Assembly: GCF_003852315.1 (NCBI RefSeq)
Contig: NZ_CP027762.1
Span: 4,011,501-4,075,500 of the forward strand
Origin: Pseudomonas sp. LBUM920
Lineage (GTDB): Bacteria; Pseudomonadota; Gammaproteobacteria; Pseudomonadales; Pseudomonadaceae
Length of the DNA stretch: 64,000 bases
Direction: 5' to 3'
Position 1 is the first letter of the stretch, and each line of letters starts with the position of its first letter. Under the pieces are notes generated by a model. It searched no databases. It saw nothing but the letters and a program-made list of their open reading frames with translations, and was not told the origin of the DNA. Shown here in pieces: positions 18,648-27,691 of this stretch. The translations under genes and the position numbers were made by a program.

Positions 18648-20035
18648 CAGGCCACTCCCAGGATGGATGACAGGTGCGCATTGAGAAATTTGCCGCCAGG
18701 GTCCAGCTCACGGCGCACCCGCGTGAATTCGTCCCAGCGCGGGTACAACGGCTGCAAGGTGCGCGCGTTGAGGGTGTGCAATTTGCCCCAGTGCGGGCGC
18801 CCGGCGTACTTCCAGAAAATCGGCTCCACGGCGGCAAAGAAGTTGTGATGGTCCATGGCGTAATGCTGGTGCACCGAGATCGAACAGCTGTCGCGGCCTT
18901 CGAACATGCTCAAGGGGATGTCATCGGCCTTGACGTAGCGGTACTCGATAGGAAACCAGGTGCGCAGGTCCTTGTCGGTGATCAGCTTGAGGATGTCGCG
19001 CAGGCAGGCCGGACCGTGTTCGGCAGGCACCGAGTACTCCATCTCGTTGAAACGCACAGTGCGCACGTTGGCGTAGACCTGAAACGACTCGGCCACGCGG
19101 TCTTCAAAGCGCGCAAAAAAACGCAGGCTGTTGAGCAAGGTACGACGGGTGTCGGGGAAATCACTGGCGTATTTGTCGAGCTTTTCGATAATCGACACAA
19201 ACGCGTTGCCGCCCGCCTCGGCCGGGTCAATCGGCGGCGTTTCAGGCGCTTGGGTTTCGTTGAGGGCGATGGACAGCGCGTAGTCGGAATGGGTGACCAC
19301 GAGCATTTCCCAGTGCTGGTTTTCACGCGTGTGCTTGTCGACGTCTTCGAGCAGCTCTTCGGTCTTGGCGATCCACTGGCGCTCCAGCAGGCGATACGGC
19401 GCGCGGTTTTGCGAACGAATCCGGGTGGCCACGCCCAAGGCCCCAAGAGAAACCCGCGCCGCGCTGAAGACCTCGGGGTGACGCTGGGCGTCGCAATCCA
19501 GCACCTCGCCCTGGGCCGTCACCAGTTGCAACCCGGTGACGCAGCCCGAATACGAGGTGAAGCGCACGCCGGTGCCATGGGTGGAGGTAGAAATCGCCCC
19601 GGCCAGGGTCTGGTAATCGATGTCCGCCATGTTCGGCAACGCTTGCCCCACCGCCTTGAGCGCCGGACCCATGCGTGACATCGGCGTGCCGGCGGCGAAG
19701 GTCGCTTGCAGGGTCGCGCGGTCGTGGGCCAGCAGCCCATTGAAGCCACTCAGCGAGACCAACGTGCCGTCAGTCGGCACCAGCGCGCTGAATGAATGTG
19801 CCGAGCCGACCGGCCGAACAGTGCCGGGCGCCTGACGGATCACCTGCACCAGTTCATCCAGGTCTTTGGGGGCCAGGCGCGCCAGCGGCAGGCACGTCTG
19901 CGCCCCCGACCAGTTGCGCCACGGAATCAGGCGTGGCGCGCGGGCCAATTGCGCCAGCACCGGGTTGCCGGCCAGCGCCAGGAACGCCCCGGCCGCAGCC
20001 GTTTGTTGCAAGAGTTGCCGCCGTGAGAGCGCCAT
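18647..20035 (-). CDS. Exported FAD-linked oxidase, D-arabinono-1,4-lactone oxidase family
   Basis: 462 residues. An RR-containing export signal (MALSRRQLLQQTAAAGAFLALAG) precedes a VAO-type FAD domain. GSAHSF carries the His expected to hold FAD covalently, and STSTHGTG is the second FAD motif. The C-terminal ALO domain ends with HWGKLHTLNARTLQPLYPRWDEF. Such enzymes oxidise aldonolactones or polyols. Placed in the periplasm, electrons could pass to the cytochrome c encoded 14 bp upstream. The electron route is inference from operon order. Confidence 0.82.
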   Translation of the reverse strand: MALSRRQLLQQTAAAGAFLALAGNPVLAQLARAPRLIPWRNWSGAQTCLPLARLAPKDLDELVQVIRQAPGTVRPVGSAHSFSALVPTDGTLVSLSGFNGLLAHDRATLQATFAAGTPMSRMGPALKAVGQALPNMADIDYQTLAGAISTSTHGTGVRFTSYSGCVTGLQLVTAQGEVLDCDAQRHPEVFSAARVSLGALGVATRIRSQNRAPYRLLERQWIAKTEELLEDVDKHTRENQHWEMLVVTHSDYALSIALNETQAPETPPIDPAEAGGNAFVSIIEKLDKYASDFPDTRRTLLNSLRFFARFEDRVAESFQVYANVRTVRFNEMEYSVPAEHGPACLRDILKLITDKDLRTWFPIEYRYVKADDIPLSMFEGRDSCSISVHQHYAMDHHNFFAAVEPIFWKYAGRPHWGKLHTLNARTLQPLYPRWDEFTRVRRELDPGGKFLNAHLSSILGVA

Positions 20036-20049
20036 CCACCACCCCGTTC

Positions 20050-20406
20050 TTATTGTTGGCGTTCAACACCGGCCATAAAGCTGATCAGCGCCACAAACTG
20101 CGCCTCGGAGCACTGCATGCACAGGCCCATCGGCGGCATGCCGTTGTAGCCGTTGATGCTGTGGTCGAGCAGCGTGTCGGTGCCTTGGGCAATGCGCGGG
20201 TTCCACGCAGCCTTGTCAGCGGTCAGCGGCGCGCCGGACGCAGGGTTTGCGTGGCACAGCTTGCAACTGGTGTCGTAGACCTGGGCCAACGCCGGGTCAG
20301 CCGGCATCGCAGTGGCCGCAGTGGCGCGTTCGGGGGGATGTTTGGGCGTGTCGTCACAGGCGGTGAGCAGGCCGAGGACGGCCAACAATAAGGCAATGCG
20401 GCGCAT
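20050..20406 (-). CDS. Cytochrome c5-like lipoprotein
   Basis: 118 residues from ATG 20406, preceded by a GAGAGG ribosome site at good spacing; a GTG two codons upstream is less likely. The signal ends in a lipobox (LLTAC, Cys at about 17). A single heme site, CKLCH, and a later CMQC pair (GLCMQCSEAQFVALISFM) are typical of cytochrome c5. It is the first gene of the cytochrome-oxidase-PLP protein trio and is its probable electron acceptor. Confidence 0.85.
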   Translation of the reverse strand: MRRIALLLAVLGLLTACDDTPKHPPERATAATAMPADPALAQVYDTSCKLCHANPASGAPLTADKAAWNPRIAQGTDTLLDHSINGYNGMPPMGLCMQCSEAQFVALISFMAGVERQQ

Positions 20407-20513
20407 GGCCACCCTCTCTTCTTAGGCTGTGGAAGCTGCTTGCACACTAAGGCAGCGACGCCACGGCGTTGAGGGTTTTGGCGGACACAAAGGGGGCTTG
20501 GTGGGACAGTCGA

Positions 20514-20538
20514 ATGCGGGGCGTTGGCCACCCCGCAT
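20514..20538 (-). terminator. Possible terminator of the barrel gene
   Basis: An 8-bp perfect stem (ATGCGGGG / CCCCGCAT, 9-nt loop) lies 14 nt downstream of the outer-membrane protein stop. There is no clear T-run. Confidence 0.45.
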
Positions 20539-20551
20539 CCTTGAGGTTCGC

Positions 20552-21304
20552 TTAGAACGCGATACCGACCTTGAAACCGTACTCGTCACGCTTGAGCTTG
20601 GTGTTGTCGGCGACATAGGAGTCGTCGTCCAGCTTGTATTCGGTACGGGTGTAGTACAGGCCCGCCATCACTGGCAGGTCGCCTTTCTGGTTCATCAGCA
20701 GGCTGACTTCAGCGTAAGGGTTGGTGCGGTCCTTGAGGTCCACGGTGTCGCTGCCCACGCCATCGACTTTGAGCTTGGCACGGCCGTCGATGGTACGACG
20801 GGCACCGGCTTCGACGCGCAGGGTCATGTCATCGAACTGGTGGTTGTAACCCAGGGCCGCCTTGGCGAACGGCGACTTGTTGGTGAGCTTGACGTCGTAG
20901 TCATTGGTGTCCGGCTCGTAGCGGGTCCAGGTATAGCCGCCACCCACAATCACGTCGACAAAGTTGCGCGCGTCGAGCGCGGCACGCCAGCCGAGGTCCA
21001 GGTCAGCCTGGCCTTCCTTGAGTTTGTTGTCGCTCTTCTCGCCGTACTTGGCTTCGATCCCGGCCTGGTAGATAAAGCCGGATTCAGCGGTGAGCTTGTT
21101 GCCGAAGTTGTAGAACAGGCCCGCTTCAGGCATGTGGTCCTTGTCGCTTTCGCTGCCGCCTTCAAGTTTGAAGTCGTTGTAGCTGCCCTGCAGACCGAAA
21201 ACGGAAATCGGGCCTGTCGGTGCAGCGGCGAACACCACGGCAGGCGCAGCGACCAGCGCCAACAGCGAGGAGCCCTTGAGGAATTTTCCGAATAGCTTGG
21301 ACAT
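20552..21304 (-). CDS. Outer-membrane beta-barrel protein
   Basis: 250 residues with a signal peptide (MSKLFGKFLKGSSLLALVAAPAVVFA). The mature part is a run of alternating hydrophobic strands with acidic turns and ends in Phe (EYGFKVGIAF), a BAM recognition end. Size and pattern suggest an 8-12-strand barrel of the OmpW/opacity type, but no family was recognised with certainty. An AAGGAG site precedes the ATG. Confidence 0.7.
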   Translation of the reverse strand: MSKLFGKFLKGSSLLALVAAPAVVFAAAPTGPISVFGLQGSYNDFKLEGGSESDKDHMPEAGLFYNFGNKLTAESGFIYQAGIEAKYGEKSDNKLKEGQADLDLGWRAALDARNFVDVIVGGGYTWTRYEPDTNDYDVKLTNKSPFAKAALGYNHQFDDMTLRVEAGARRTIDGRAKLKVDGVGSDTVDLKDRTNPYAEVSLLMNQKGDLPVMAGLYYTRTEYKLDDDSYVADNTKLKRDEYGFKVGIAF

Positions 21305-21428
21305 CTTTTTAAATCTCCTTGTCTGGTGAGCAAATTATTCAGGAATCGCTTTGAACCTCGGCTTTCGCGAAAGGTTCGAATTAATTTGCGTCGATTTGGA
21401 GAAAAAACGCTTCAGCGCAGGCTCTATC

Positions 21429-22262
21429 TCAAGCTTCTTTGGAAATTGCCATCACTAGGCCATTAAGGCTCTCGCGAAGAAGAGGATGCGCCGGCAGGCG
21501 AATACCCAAGGTTCCATGCAACACTGCCAGCAGCTCATCGACGCTCTCGATTGCGCGCTTTTCACTGGGCTGATCCAGGCAGTGGACCGCATAGTGGGCG
21601 TTGTTCAATGTGTAGCGTTTACCCGGCGCGAGCAGTGCAGCTTTCAATTGGCCAACAAACACCGAATCCGGGTGCGTCGACACGTACCAGTTGCCGATTT
21701 CATAGTCCCTGTCCGCCTGCACCTGCAGATCAAACACATACAAGCCACGCCACTCCTCGCCCACCTTGGCCCACAAGGTGTAATCGGCGCCATTGAACGT
21801 CAGCCGATAGGGTTCGTGGGCGGTGGCCTGGGTCGCCTCGGTGTCCAGTTGCAAGGGGCTGCTCGGCACCATGCCGCCGAAGCCGACGTCGGTGACATAG
21901 CGCACGCCCTCCAGGGTGACGAGGCTCAGGCGATGGGTGCGCCCGGTGCGCGCATCTACCGGCCCGCCCATCACGACCCAGCCGGTGAGACCGCGCGCCT
22001 CGAAACCCAAATCCTGCAAGAGCGCGAGAAACAAGTGGTTCAACTCAAAGCAATACCCGCCACGCCCATCGAGCAGCACCTTTTGCTCGATGCTCGGCAA
22101 GTCGATCGGCACTGGGCAGCGCAGCAACGTCGACAGGCTTTCAAAGGCAAAGGTGCACACATGGCGCAGCTGCAATTGCTGCAGGGTTTGCAGGGTCGGC
22201 GGCGGCGGCGTGTCGTAGCCCAGGCGTTGCAGGTAAAGCTGGCGATGAGTCAAACGGGGCAT
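21429..22262 (-). CDS. Arylamine N-acetyltransferase
   Basis: 277 residues, the usual length of bacterial NATs. The catalytic triad is visible: Cys71 (RGGYCFELN), His110 (GRTHRLSLV) and Asp125 (VTDVGFGG). It transfers acetyl from acetyl-CoA to arylamines and hydrazines in the cytoplasm. It is a single gene, divergent from the 78-residue protein gene across 120 bp. Confidence 0.92.
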   Translation of the reverse strand: MPRLTHRQLYLQRLGYDTPPPPTLQTLQQLQLRHVCTFAFESLSTLLRCPVPIDLPSIEQKVLLDGRGGYCFELNHLFLALLQDLGFEARGLTGWVVMGGPVDARTGRTHRLSLVTLEGVRYVTDVGFGGMVPSSPLQLDTEATQATAHEPYRLTFNGADYTLWAKVGEEWRGLYVFDLQVQADRDYEIGNWYVSTHPDSVFVGQLKAALLAPGKRYTLNNAHYAVHCLDQPSEKRAIESVDELLAVLHGTLGIRLPAHPLLRESLNGLVMAISKEA

Positions 22263-22382
22263 GGCGCGATCCTTGAGCGCGGGGCGAAGCGCTCACTATG
22301 CCGGGCCAATGCGCGACTTGTCATTTTGACTGAACCTTTTTGAACACTCACCTATCCATCTATAACAAGACAGGGAGGCAAC

Positions 22383-22619
22383 ATGAGTACCGCAAAAATC
22401 TACACCATTAATTACCAGCTTCACGGCCAACCGAAGTCCTTTGTGGTGCGCGCGGAAGTGATGAACAACGCCGAGGCGTGGCATTGGGCCGCGGTGGATG
22501 CCGACATCGCCCATGTCAGCCGCATCGGGCGTGTGGGTCACGAACAGGTGAAAAAAACCACCCGGCCCTGGGCGGAAAAGTTCGGTATTACCGACGTCAC
22601 CTGGGTGCCACCCAAATAA
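22383..22619 (+). CDS. Small conserved-looking protein of unknown function
   Basis: 78 residues (MSTAKIYTINYQLHGQPKSF), with a GGGAGGC ribosome site 4 nt before the ATG. It is soluble, rich in aromatic residues (AEAWHWAAVDADI), and has no signal or membrane segment. The good start and the strong terminator behind it support a real gene. Function not recognised. Confidence 0.65.
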   Translation: MSTAKIYTINYQLHGQPKSFVVRAEVMNNAEAWHWAAVDADIAHVSRIGRVGHEQVKKTTRPWAEKFGITDVTWVPPK

Positions 22620-22621
22620 GC

Positions 22622-22647
22622 ACAAGCCCCGCAATGGCGGGGCTTGT
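22622..22647. terminator. Intrinsic terminator
   Basis: An 11-bp perfect stem ACAAGCCCCGC / GCGGGGCTTGT with an AATG loop follows the stop by 2 nt and precedes CGTGTTTCTT. It also serves as a barrier to the converging small gene. Confidence 0.8.
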
Positions 22648-22656
22648 CGTGTTTCT

Positions 22657-22854
22657 TCAAGTAGTTTTCAAGTCGCCCAGCGGATCATAGGGCGGCTTTT
22701 TTTTCGGCTGTTTTTCCTTGTCCAACGGCGCGATCGCAGGGCCGACTGGGTCGACTTGCGGGTCGGCCACATCGGGGGAATCCGGGTCAAAACCCAGTTC
22801 GTCCTTGCCACTGCCATGCTCGTCTGAACGCGGGCCTTGCGGGGGATTACTCAC
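22657..22854 (-). CDS. Small acidic, proline-rich protein
   Basis: 65 residues from a GTG start at 22854 with an excellent AAGGAG ribosome site. Composition is Asp/Pro/Lys-rich and probably disordered (ELGFDPDSPDVADPQVDP). No domain recognised. The stop of the next small gene upstream lies 15 nt away on the same strand, so the two are probably co-transcribed. Confidence 0.6.
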   Translation of the reverse strand: MSNPPQGPRSDEHGSGKDELGFDPDSPDVADPQVDPVGPAIAPLDKEKQPKKKPPYDPLGDLKTT

Positions 22855-22869
22855 GGCGATCTCCTTGTT

Positions 22870-23046
22870 TTAAAGCGGGCGGGCTTTGTCATGAAGGTGT
22901 TCAAGGTCTTGCTCGACCTGTTCCACATCGTCGTCCTGACGCTCCGCCGGGTCGTTGGGGCGCAACGCATCGTTGTCGCGCTCCTCTTCACCGGGTGTGC
23001 GGTCAGGGTCAGGGGTGCCGGGCGGCGGCTGTTTGTATTCGGGCAT
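22870..23046 (-). CDS. Small charged protein
   Basis: 58 residues (MPEYKQPPPGTPDPDRTP, ending EHLHDKARPL), ATG at 23046 with a GAGG ribosome site 8 nt upstream. The proline-rich start is followed by a run of Asp/Glu/Arg, so it is probably disordered. It resembles its downstream neighbour in composition, and the pair looks like a two-gene unit. No function recognised. Confidence 0.55.
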   Translation of the reverse strand: MPEYKQPPPGTPDPDRTPGEEERDNDALRPNDPAERQDDDVEQVEQDLEHLHDKARPL

Positions 23047-23164
23047 GATGGTTTACCTCACGGGGGCTACACAGATCTAGAGAAACCGCGCGAAGCCATC
23101 GTTCAACTTGATTGCGCAAAGCATGCGAAGATGCCACCCCGCCCCTTCTTGAGACCAGACCCGG

Positions 23165-23686
23165 ATGTTCGAGCTCAAACCCTGTGACCCTGCCACTTTC
23201 CGCCAGCAGACCCGCCGCAGCACCCTGATCATTGCCGTGCTGTTCGTGGCCTTGGCAATGCTGCTGTCGAGCCTGGCGGTCATGCTGTTCGGCGAGCCCG
23301 GCGGTGACAACTTGCGCTTCAACGTCGGCGGTGTGTTTGCCGGGGTGTTGATCACCGTCGCGTTGGTGCGCGGCCCGTTCTGGACCCAGCCCTGGCTCGC
23401 GCCGGCGGTGTATGGCTGGCAGCTCAAGCGCAGTTTGATGAGCGTGACCAACGTGATGCACAAGGTCACCGAAGGCGTGCAGGCCAACGACCCGGCGGCG
23501 ATCAAGCTGTTGCGTTTTTACCACTTGGGGCTCACGCAGATGCATGCGCTGGACGCCAACTCCAGTGCCCAGGCGCAATTGGTCGGCGAGATCGACGCCC
23601 ACCAGGCGAAGATGCAGGCACTGGGCATCGACACCGAGCAAACCCGCCTCGACCCCGCATGGCTGGACAGCCTTAAAAGCGCCTAA
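23165..23686 (+). CDS. DUF3087 membrane protein
   Basis: 173 residues (MFELKPCDPATFRQQTRRS). Two membrane helices are clear (residues about 20-43 and 55-70) and are followed by a soluble helical part (LLRFYHLGLTQMHALDANSS). This layout matches DUF3087, whose role is unknown. Its 3' end overlaps the leftward MEKHLA gene by 4 nt in a convergent arrangement. Confidence 0.75.
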   Translation: MFELKPCDPATFRQQTRRSTLIIAVLFVALAMLLSSLAVMLFGEPGGDNLRFNVGGVFAGVLITVALVRGPFWTQPWLAPAVYGWQLKRSLMSVTNVMHKVTEGVQANDPAAIKLLRFYHLGLTQMHALDANSSAQAQLVGEIDAHQAKMQALGIDTEQTRLDPAWLDSLKSA

Positions 23687-24153
23687 GCCAGCACGCCGAT
23701 GCGCTGTTCATCCGGCCAGAACAGCGCGGCTTGCCCACACGGCTCGCCGGCCTTGTCGAGCAAGGTCCAGACCACCCCGGCGTAGATCATGAACGGCTGA
23801 TGGTGCGCATCCACGCGCCAGCCGCTGTAGCCCTGGGCGATACCATGGGCGGTCACCTGCTCAAGCAATACCTGGCGTTCGGCGCGATCACGTTCCGAGG
23901 CGCTGAAGCGTGAAGGCATGCCGATAAACGTCTCGCGAGGGTATTTGAAGCACTGCAACGCGCACGCATTGGCGTAGGTAAAACGCGGATCGGCGGCGCC
24001 GTCGTGGGCCAGCAGACTATAGGGTGCGTGGGCGTGCAGCCAGCTCAGGCGCTGCTGCGCGTTGAGGTGTTCCGGCGCCGGCAGCCCCTGGCCGCTCCAG
24101 TGTTGATACGACTCATCCAGCACCCGCACGAAATCTTCTTGAAGGGACACCAC
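23683..24153 (-). CDS. MEKHLA-domain protein (PAS-like)
   Basis: 156 residues. The PAS-like core is visible (AHDGAADPRFTYANACALQCFKYPRETFIGMPSRFSASE), matching the stand-alone bacterial MEKHLA domain. It is probably a cytoplasmic sensory or regulatory protein. It lies 14 nt after the MFS gene on the same strand, so co-transcription is likely. The ligand is unknown. Confidence 0.8.
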   Translation of the reverse strand: MVSLQEDFVRVLDESYQHWSGQGLPAPEHLNAQQRLSWLHAHAPYSLLAHDGAADPRFTYANACALQCFKYPRETFIGMPSRFSASERDRAERQVLLEQVTAHGIAQGYSGWRVDAHHQPFMIYAGVVWTLLDKAGEPCGQAALFWPDEQRIGVLA

Positions 24154-24167
24154 ACCACCTCACCTGG

Positions 24168-25295
24168 TCAGTTGGAAACCTGAGTGCGCCAGCAAAATAC
24201 CGCGCTCACCGCGATGGCCGCGCCCGCCAGGCCGAACACCCACGGCGCTGACGCCACCGGCAGCAACAGGCCCGCCAGTAACGGCCCGAGGCCCGCGCCG
24301 ACATCGCGCCACACCGCGTTCGACGCCAGTGCCGAGACGCGCATCGAGCCTGGGTTGCGCTCGGCCACCAGGGTGGTCACCAGCGGCAGTTGCAGCGCGC
24401 GCAGCACCAATACCGCCGCCGCGCCGACGATCACCCAATAACTGCCGAACGCAGTCAGGGCCAGGGCACTCAAGAATGAAAACAACAACAGCATCGACGT
24501 GGCGCCAAAGCGTTGCGCCGCACGGCCGCCCAGGGGGCTCAGGAGCATTTCCGAGGCGTACCGCAGGGCCATCAAACCGCCGGCGATCAGCACCGCATCG
24601 CCGCCGAGAATCTTCTGCGCCTGGATCGACAGGCCAAAAATAAACAGCCCGTCCAGCGCCACGCCTTCGATAAACGACCAGGTCGCCACACTGTCGGGCC
24701 ACTTGAAGCGCCGCCCGGTGCTGTGCAAATCATGCCCGGCGGTGGGTAAGCCACGCGCCACCCACAAGCCCGCCAGGCAGCAGCCGGCAAGCATCACAAA
24801 GATCGGGCGTGGGCCTGCCCATAAGGTCAACCAGCCACCCAGCGGCAGTGCCAGCATCGGGCCGAGGGCGATCATCGCGCGTGAACGCCCCGCCCGGCGG
24901 GCTGCACCAGCGGGCTCGGACGTTGCCAATACTTGGGTCGACAGGTTCAACGCGGCAAAACAAAGGCCCCAGATCAGCCGCAAGCCCAGCAGCGCAGCGA
25001 ACCCCGACAGCAGCGAGTTGCCCAGGGCGCACACCGTCGCCGCGCCGGCAGCAATCATGCACGTCAGCCGGTCACCGTTGCGCGCATAGAAATTGAGCAC
25101 ATGCCGATAGCCAAAAATCCGCACCAGGCGGTTGGCTGCCAACAACACCCCGGCCTGCGCCAGCGTGATGCCAAAGGCCTGGGATTCCATCGGCAACAGC
25201 AGGTACAGCAACACGTCGCTGGGCAGGCATAACGCGAGGGTCAGCGCGGCGCGTCGGGACGTGGTATCGGCAGTGCGGTGGGCCAGGCTGGACAT
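24168..25295 (-). CDS. MFS transporter
   Basis: 375 residues with 11-12 predicted membrane helices. It is slightly short for the superfamily (about 400) but intact at both ends. It carries the loop motif GYRHVLNFYARNGDR and a cytoplasmic GGRAAQRFG repeat. The substrate cannot be assigned. Confidence 0.78.
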   Translation of the reverse strand: MSSLAHRTADTTSRRAALTLALCLPSDVLLYLLLPMESQAFGITLAQAGVLLAANRLVRIFGYRHVLNFYARNGDRLTCMIAAGAATVCALGNSLLSGFAALLGLRLIWGLCFAALNLSTQVLATSEPAGAARRAGRSRAMIALGPMLALPLGGWLTLWAGPRPIFVMLAGCCLAGLWVARGLPTAGHDLHSTGRRFKWPDSVATWSFIEGVALDGLFIFGLSIQAQKILGGDAVLIAGGLMALRYASEMLLSPLGGRAAQRFGATSMLLLFSFLSALALTAFGSYWVIVGAAAVLVLRALQLPLVTTLVAERNPGSMRVSALASNAVWRDVGAGLGPLLAGLLLPVASAPWVFGLAGAAIAVSAVFCWRTQVSN

Positions 25296-25365
25296 AGAGC
25301 TGAAACATCCTGAAATATTCAGGCCACCACGTTAGCCTTCCCATGGCGGACTTTACAACGCCCCA

Positions 25366-26730
25366 TCACGCCTTTTTCCCATAGGGCAGCAAACGCAGAC
25401 CGCTGGCCACACTGCCCACCAACGCAAACACGCAACCCAGCCACAACGCGTATTGCGGGCCACTGCCCAGGGACAGGTGAAAACACAACGCCACCAATGA
25501 CGCCCCCAGCGTTTGCCCCAGCAGCCGCGAGATCGCCACGATGCCGCTGGCCCCGCCGCTGCGGGCCAAGGGTGCGCTGGTCATGATCGCCTTGAGGTTG
25601 GGCGATTGAAAAAAGCCAAACCCGGCGCCGCACAGCGCCATGCGCCAGCCGATATCAAAGGCCGACGCGCCGCTGCCCAGGGTTGCCAGCGCCGCCATCC
25701 CCGCACTGAGCAGCAACAGGCCGATGCCGCACAACACGCCCAGCGACACGCGGTCTGCCAGGCGCCCTGCGACCAGGGCCATGACCGCAACAACGGCCGG
25801 CCACGGCGTCATCAGAAAACCGGTTTCCACCTGGCTATGACCAAGCACTGCCTGCAGCAGAAACGGCAATGACACAAAGGCCAGACCCTGGGCGCTGAAC
25901 GCACAGATCGCAGTCAGGGAAGACAGCGCAAACACCGGGCGCTTGAACAGATCCAGAGCCAGCATCGGCGCCGGGTGCCCAGCCTGGCGGCGCAACAGTA
26001 ACGCACCGCAGACCAGCGCCACGGCGATCAGGCCCAGGGTGAGTGCGCCCTGGGCGCCGTGCACCGCCGTACCCAGGCCAAGCACCAGCAAGGCGAACAA
26101 CCCGGCACACAGCAGCGCGGCGAGGCGGTCGAACGCGTGACCGGTCATGGGCAATGTCGGCAATGAACGCAGGCCCAGCCCCAGGGCCAAAAGGCCCAGC
26201 GGCACGTTGATCAGGTACAGCCAGTGCCAGCTTGCCACCGACAGAATCGCCGACGCGGCAGTCGGCCCGAGTGTGAACGCCAGCCCCACCACCAGCGAGT
26301 TGTAGCCAAGGCCGCGCCCGAGCATTTTTGCCGGGTAGATATGCCGCAGCAACGCGGTATTCACGCTCATTACCGCCGCCGCGCCCAGGCCTTGCGCCAC
26401 GCGCGCGGCCGTCAGGGTCAGCAACGACCCGGCCAGCCCGCAAAACAGCGACGAGACAATAAACAGCAGCAACCCACCGAGGTATACCCGACGGTGCCCC
26501 CACACATCACTCAACGAAGCGAATGGCAGCACCGTGGCGATAATCGCCAGTTGGTAGGCGTTGACCACCCAGATCACCGAGGCCGAGTCGGTGCCGATGC
26601 CTTCGGCCAATGTGGGCAGCGCGGTGTTGACGATGGCCGTGTCGAGGGTCGCCATGCCGATCCCCAAAGAAAGGGCGATTACGGCCGGCAAGCGTTTATT
26701 GGAGGGCAACCCATCGGCAACAGAAGACAT
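25366..26730 (-). CDS. MFS drug exporter, DHA2-type
   Basis: 454 residues from ATG 26730; an alternative TTG lies 2 codons upstream. Many membrane helices are present. N-terminal motifs of EmrB/QacA-type pumps are seen: GIGMATLDTAIVNTALPTLAEGIG, then SLSDVWGHRRVYLGGL (motif A), and RVAQGLGAAAVMSVNTALL (motif B). Proton-driven export of amphiphilic drugs is the family role. It is a single gene with REP DNA upstream. Confidence 0.85.
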   Translation of the reverse strand: MSSVADGLPSNKRLPAVIALSLGIGMATLDTAIVNTALPTLAEGIGTDSASVIWVVNAYQLAIIATVLPFASLSDVWGHRRVYLGGLLLFIVSSLFCGLAGSLLTLTAARVAQGLGAAAVMSVNTALLRHIYPAKMLGRGLGYNSLVVGLAFTLGPTAASAILSVASWHWLYLINVPLGLLALGLGLRSLPTLPMTGHAFDRLAALLCAGLFALLVLGLGTAVHGAQGALTLGLIAVALVCGALLLRRQAGHPAPMLALDLFKRPVFALSSLTAICAFSAQGLAFVSLPFLLQAVLGHSQVETGFLMTPWPAVVAVMALVAGRLADRVSLGVLCGIGLLLLSAGMAALATLGSGASAFDIGWRMALCGAGFGFFQSPNLKAIMTSAPLARSGGASGIVAISRLLGQTLGASLVALCFHLSLGSGPQYALWLGCVFALVGSVASGLRLLPYGKKA

Positions 26731-26840
26731 GAACAATCCGGCGCTGGTAACAAAGGCCCCTAGAGTACGGGCAGACGCGGATTTTTTCAGTGGCCAATTG
26801 CCTCGCTGTCAGAGTTTTCATGTTTGCCACCGCCAACGTC

Positions 26841-26935
26841 GTGGCGAGCGGGCTTGCCACAAAAGCTCAGCCTCCACCACGCTGAGCCAGCCTCCCCACA
26901 GTAAGCCTGCTCGCCACAGCAAGCCCGCTCGCCAC
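26841..26935. repeat. REP pair (BIME-like)
   Basis: GTGGCGAGCGGGCTTGC (26841-26857) and its perfect 17-bp reverse complement (26919-26935), with a third partial copy between them. The element fills the gap behind bufC and in front of the MFS gene and is a dispersed REP of this genome. Confidence 0.8.
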
Positions 26936-26938
26936 AGG

Positions 26939-27691
26939 TTATTCACTCGCCACGGCCCCCACAATCAACTCACTGCCCAGCCATGCGGCCAGGTATTCAC
27001 CGGCCCGGACCACGCCCGCCTCCTCGCCCAGGCGCGCCACCAAAAATTCACACAACCTTGCAAAACGGCCGTCGCCCTGCACATGCAGCAAAGCGTCAAG
27101 CTCCAGCGCCTGCACCTGACGCAAGCGCGAGGTGAACTGGCGCCGCCAGACCAACAAGCCGCCCGCCTCCTCCAGCATCACCGCCTCGGGCGGTTCGGTT
27201 TCCTGCCACAGCGCAGACCATATGGCCTCGGCATTGGTGGTCAAGGCATGGCAACGCAGCGACGGGGTCAGCTGCAAAACCGCGCTGTCCCATTCCACTT
27301 CAGCCAACGCGTGCACGGGCACAGGCGACGCATCGGCGGCGACGAACGCTTCATTCAACGCCGACTCGATCCAGGCCAACTCATGCACATCGGGGTTGTG
27401 CGGGAACACCGTCTTCAGCGTCGCGTAGAAACCTTCGGGATACGCATCCAGCGTCCAGGCATGCGGGGGATGCTGGTCGATATGGGCAATGCTGGCCGCC
27501 AGAAAGGCCTCATCGCCCAGCCATCGACGCAGGTTCGGAAACGCCTGCTCCAGGCAGCCCACCAATTGTGCGCGGTAGTTGTTCTGGTACACCGCCAGGC
27601 CTGCGCGGTGATTGCCCAGCACCTGCGCGGCCTCGTCCGAGGCGCTCACCAGCCAGGTGCGAAACGCCTGCTGCCACTCGGCCAGGTTCAT
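26939..27691 (-). CDS. bufC: BufC/HvfC-type DUF2063 partner protein
   Basis: 250 residues. MNLAEWQQAFRTWLVS and the LAVYQNNYRAQLVGCLEQAFPNLRRWLGD segment are typical of the DUF2063 partner of MNIO enzymes. It is thought to hand the precursor peptide to BufB. It overlaps bufB by 4 nt, so translation is coupled. Confidence 0.85.
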   Translation of the reverse strand: MNLAEWQQAFRTWLVSASDEAAQVLGNHRAGLAVYQNNYRAQLVGCLEQAFPNLRRWLGDEAFLAASIAHIDQHPPHAWTLDAYPEGFYATLKTVFPHNPDVHELAWIESALNEAFVAADASPVPVHALAEVEWDSAVLQLTPSLRCHALTTNAEAIWSALWQETEPPEAVMLEEAGGLLVWRRQFTSRLRQVQALELDALLHVQGDGRFARLCEFLVARLGEEAGVVRAGEYLAAWLGSELIVGAVASE

